This document shows positions 5,772 to 6,695 of a stretch of DNA of 6,695 nt, one piece after another. Source of the DNA: Solirubrobacterales bacterium (GTDB lineage: Bacteria > Actinomycetota > Thermoleophilia > Solirubrobacterales > Solirubrobacteraceae); NCBI GenBank assembly GCA_026392325.1, contig JAPLCH010000133.1, positions 1 through 6,695 on the forward strand, in the 5' to 3' direction. The stretch's first letter is position 1, and each line of letters starts with the position of its first letter. A program made the translations under genes and the position numbers. The notes below the pieces were generated by a model. That model worked only from the letters and a program-made list of their open reading frames with translations, was not told the origin of the DNA and ran no database searches.

Positions 5772-5826
5772 GGAGGAATTCGCCTGATTACAAGGCGTTT
5801 CGCCTGTTTTCAAGGCCTATTCCTCC
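5772..5826 (+). repeat. Two similar hairpins enclosed in a perfect 8-bp stem
   Basis: GGAGGAAT (5772-5779) pairs without mismatch with ATTCCTCC (5819-5826). Inside are two related hairpins 20 bases apart: CGCCT-GATTACA-AGGCG (5781-5797) and CGCCT-GTTTTCA-AGGC (5801-5816), each with a 4-5-bp stem and a 7-base loop. Together they form a three-way junction of 55 bases. The duplicated CGCCTG..TT..CAAGGC unit is both a direct repeat and self-complementary. It might bind a recombinase, fold as single-stranded DNA, or be a small structured RNA or an unusual terminator for the leftward gene. Confidence 0.6.
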
Positions 5827-5831
5827 ACCTT

Positions 5832-5897
5832 GCCAGATCCTCAAATCCGGCCAGATACGGTCAAATCAGAGGGGGTTTGTGGGCTGAATGTGGGCTG
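5832..5897 (+). repeat. Two pairs of short direct repeats, candidate protein-binding sites
   Basis: GCCAGAT-N2-TCAAATC (5832-5847) recurs as GCCAGAT-N4-TCAAATC (5850-5867), and TGTGGGCTG (5878-5886) recurs 11 bases on (5889-5897), one helical turn apart. Helically phased repeats beside an att junction resemble arm-type integrase or excisionase sites. Seen: the repeats. Inferred: the role. Confidence 0.45.
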
Positions 5898-5906
5898 GGA
5901 GCATGC

Positions 5907-6416
5907 TCAGCTAAGTTCCTTCGAGTACTGCCACAGCGCCTTGTCAAGTGTGCGGATGGAGACCTGATTCTCGCGGGCTAGCTTCCTGCAAGCTTGCAAA
6001 TAGTCCACCCAAAAGCTAACGGGGTATTGACTCCGTCCGGGAACTCCAAGCGACTCCAACGCCCGAACATCGAGGATGGGGTAATCATCAGGGAACGCAA
6101 ACATTAGCAGTGCTGACCCAGTCGGTACGCCAACACCTTCTAGAGCTACCAACGCATCCATACGGTCGACCTCATTAGGACTTGTTAGCGCGACCCTCGT
6201 CGAATCTTGGATCGCAGTCTCGCTGTTGGCCTTGACGCGTGAGGCAGAACGGAGGGTCTTCCAATTGCAGACCGTGAGGAACTCAGAACGAGTGTAAGCA
6301 CCGCGTCTCTGGGCGCTTGCCCCAGCCTTCCTGCAGGCAGCGTCGTCAGCATAGGAGAAGCGCTCAGCGAGGCTCTCGATCTGGTCGGGTGGAAACCGCA
6401 GCTCGAATTGAGGCAT
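5907..6416 (-). CDS. HhH-GPD-type DNA glycosylase-like protein
   Basis: A protein of 169 residues, small for this fold. The centre carries a helix-hairpin-helix and catalytic-Asp signature: L-E-G-V-G-V-P-T-G-S (92-101), then F-P-D-D-Y-P-I-L-D116-V-R-A-L-E-S-L-G. Asp116 lies 20 residues after GVG, the same spacing as in endonuclease III, and P-I-L-D recalls MutY. The lysine used by bifunctional glycosylase/lyases after GVG is replaced by Pro, so a monofunctional glycosylase or a DNA-binding relative is expected. There is no C-terminal four-Cys iron-sulfur cluster. The upstream part has W-K-T and a helical S-P-N-E segment that I remember from small uncharacterised proteins in accessory regions. 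I prefer ATG 6416, with AGGA about ten bases upstream. GTG at 6443 would add nine residues and overlaps the stop of a possible minus-strand ORF. Role in repair, base modification or defence is open. Confidence 0.65.
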   Translation of the reverse strand: MPQFELRFPPDQIESLAERFSYADDAACRKAGASAQRRGAYTRSEFLTVCNWKTLRSASRVKANSETAIQDSTRVALTSPNEVDRMDALVALEGVGVPTGSALLMFAFPDDYPILDVRALESLGVPGRSQYPVSFWVDYLQACRKLARENQVSIRTLDKALWQYSKELS

Positions 6417-6479
6417 ACAGAGAATCCTATGGGTGACGATCACGACTCGGGTTTCGGTGATTCATGAGAGACTGACTCC

Positions 6480-6695
6480 ATGATCGAAAAGGTTGGTCCC
6501 CACGTGGGCAAGATCCTGAGACCAGTTGGAAGGAATCTTTTGAAGTTGGCCAAAGATAACCCCAACAAGTTGATCGATGGGGTAATTACCATCGTCACAA
6601 GTAGCATCTCGGTCCGAGAACTACGCGGCAAGGTCGGTCCAGTTAATAGCTCGCGGGCCGAGCGTCACGCTTGGAATCTTGAAGGGGGTCAGTAC
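6480..6695 (+). CDS. Unrecognised protein, 5' part only
   Basis: A frame open from ATG 6480 to the window edge, 72 codons without a stop. The product begins MIEKVGPHVGKILRP and continues with Lys/Asn-rich, helix-prone sequence (L-L-K-L-A-K-D-N-P-N-K-L-I-D-G-V), then a Val/Ile/Ser stretch and a basic R-E-L-R-G-K segment. No signal peptide, domain or family is recognised. GAGAG about nine bases before the ATG is a weak ribosome binding site. The gene is divergent from the glycosylase-like gene, with about 63 bases between starts that must hold both promoters; none could be assigned. A competing minus-strand reading frame of 63 codons covers 6440-6631, but its composition (many Ser, Pro and Leu, few charges) is less protein-like. 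Base composition is lower in GC than the left part of the window. Confidence 0.5.
   Translation, partial: MIEKVGPHVGKILRPVGRNLLKLAKDNPNKLIDGVITIVTSSISVRELRGKVGPVNSSRAERHAWNLEGGQY

Larger units (their letters stand above)
5742..5906. other. Structured non-coding junction of a probable integrated element
   Basis: Between the broken tRNA-Val and the stop codon of the glycosylase-like gene there is no convincing gene. The stretch holds, in order, a pyrimidine-rich segment next to the break, a two-hairpin structure (5772-5826), two copies of a GCCAGAT/TCAAATC repeat (5832-5867), two copies of TGTGGGCTG (5878-5897) and a 10-bp palindrome GAGCATGCTC (5899-5908) overlapping the glycosylase stop. Rows sampled by hand at 5761, 6481 and 6541 have about 43-50% GC, against 53-68% in rows at 1681, 3001 and 4261, consistent with imported DNA. 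Dense short repeats beside a tRNA break are typical of the att arm of an integrative element; this is inference because no integrase is in view. Confidence 0.5.

Noticed and set aside
5742..5906. Group I or other intron interrupting tRNA-Val
   Set aside because: Known bacterial tRNA group I introns lie in the anticodon loop; here the whole anticodon arm is intact and no 3' exon is found in the rest of the window.
5769..5981. Gene starting after the strong AGAGGAGG string
   Set aside because: No ATG or GTG follows at proper distance, the string is the 5' arm of the 8-bp stem, and the frame runs antisense into the glycosylase-like gene.
1..6695. CRISPR array, transposase or integrase gene
   Set aside because: No regularly spaced repeats of CRISPR size and no protein with recombinase or transposase motifs were seen in any frame.

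Overview
The window looks like part of a chromosome of a moderately high-GC actinobacterium-like organism (Actinomycetota; a Thermoleophilia- or Acidimicrobiia-type lineage is possible but not shown). This rests on the Ala/Gly/Val-rich proteins, frequent GTG starts, poorly marked Shine-Dalgarno sites, and the pairing of a membrane-anchored DsbA-like protein with a VKOR-type oxidase. No taxonomic marker gene is present.

Left part (1-2650). A tRNA-Ser(CGA) gene on the minus strand follows tadA, the tRNA adenosine deaminase. tadA is divergent from a secreted S8 (subtilisin-like) protease with signal peptide, propeptide and intact catalytic triad. The protease ends tail-to-tail, nine bases from a UspA-family universal stress protein on the minus strand. 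Positions 1-89 hold two strong hairpins and no confidently identified gene.

Central part (2650-5600). A tight minus-strand operon makes an oxidative protein-folding module: a membrane-anchored CPVC thioredoxin/DsbA-fold protein, a four-cysteine VKOR-family membrane oxidase whose start overlaps it by ATGA, and, four bases further on, a 28-residue single-span membrane protein that is easily overlooked. Divergent from this operon is a polytopic membrane protein that resembles GT-C-type glycosyltransferases.

Right part (5600-6695). A tRNA-Val(CAC) gene is perfect from the acceptor 5' strand through the anticodon stem and then stops. The variable loop, T arm and acceptor 3' strand are absent, and the sequence changes to somewhat lower-GC DNA. 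The first 165 bases after the break hold a 55-base structure with two similar hairpins enclosed in a perfect 8-bp stem, and then two pairs of short direct repeats of the kind found in integrase-binding att regions. Beyond lie a divergent pair: a small helix-hairpin-helix (HhH-GPD) DNA-glycosylase-like protein on the minus strand and the 5' part of an unrecognised gene on the plus strand. I infer that 5742 is the left junction of an integrated element that split the tRNA gene. The integrase and the other junction are not in the window.

The points most worth a second look are the split tRNA with its structured junction, the HhH-GPD-like gene just inside it, and the 28-residue membrane protein coupled to VKOR.
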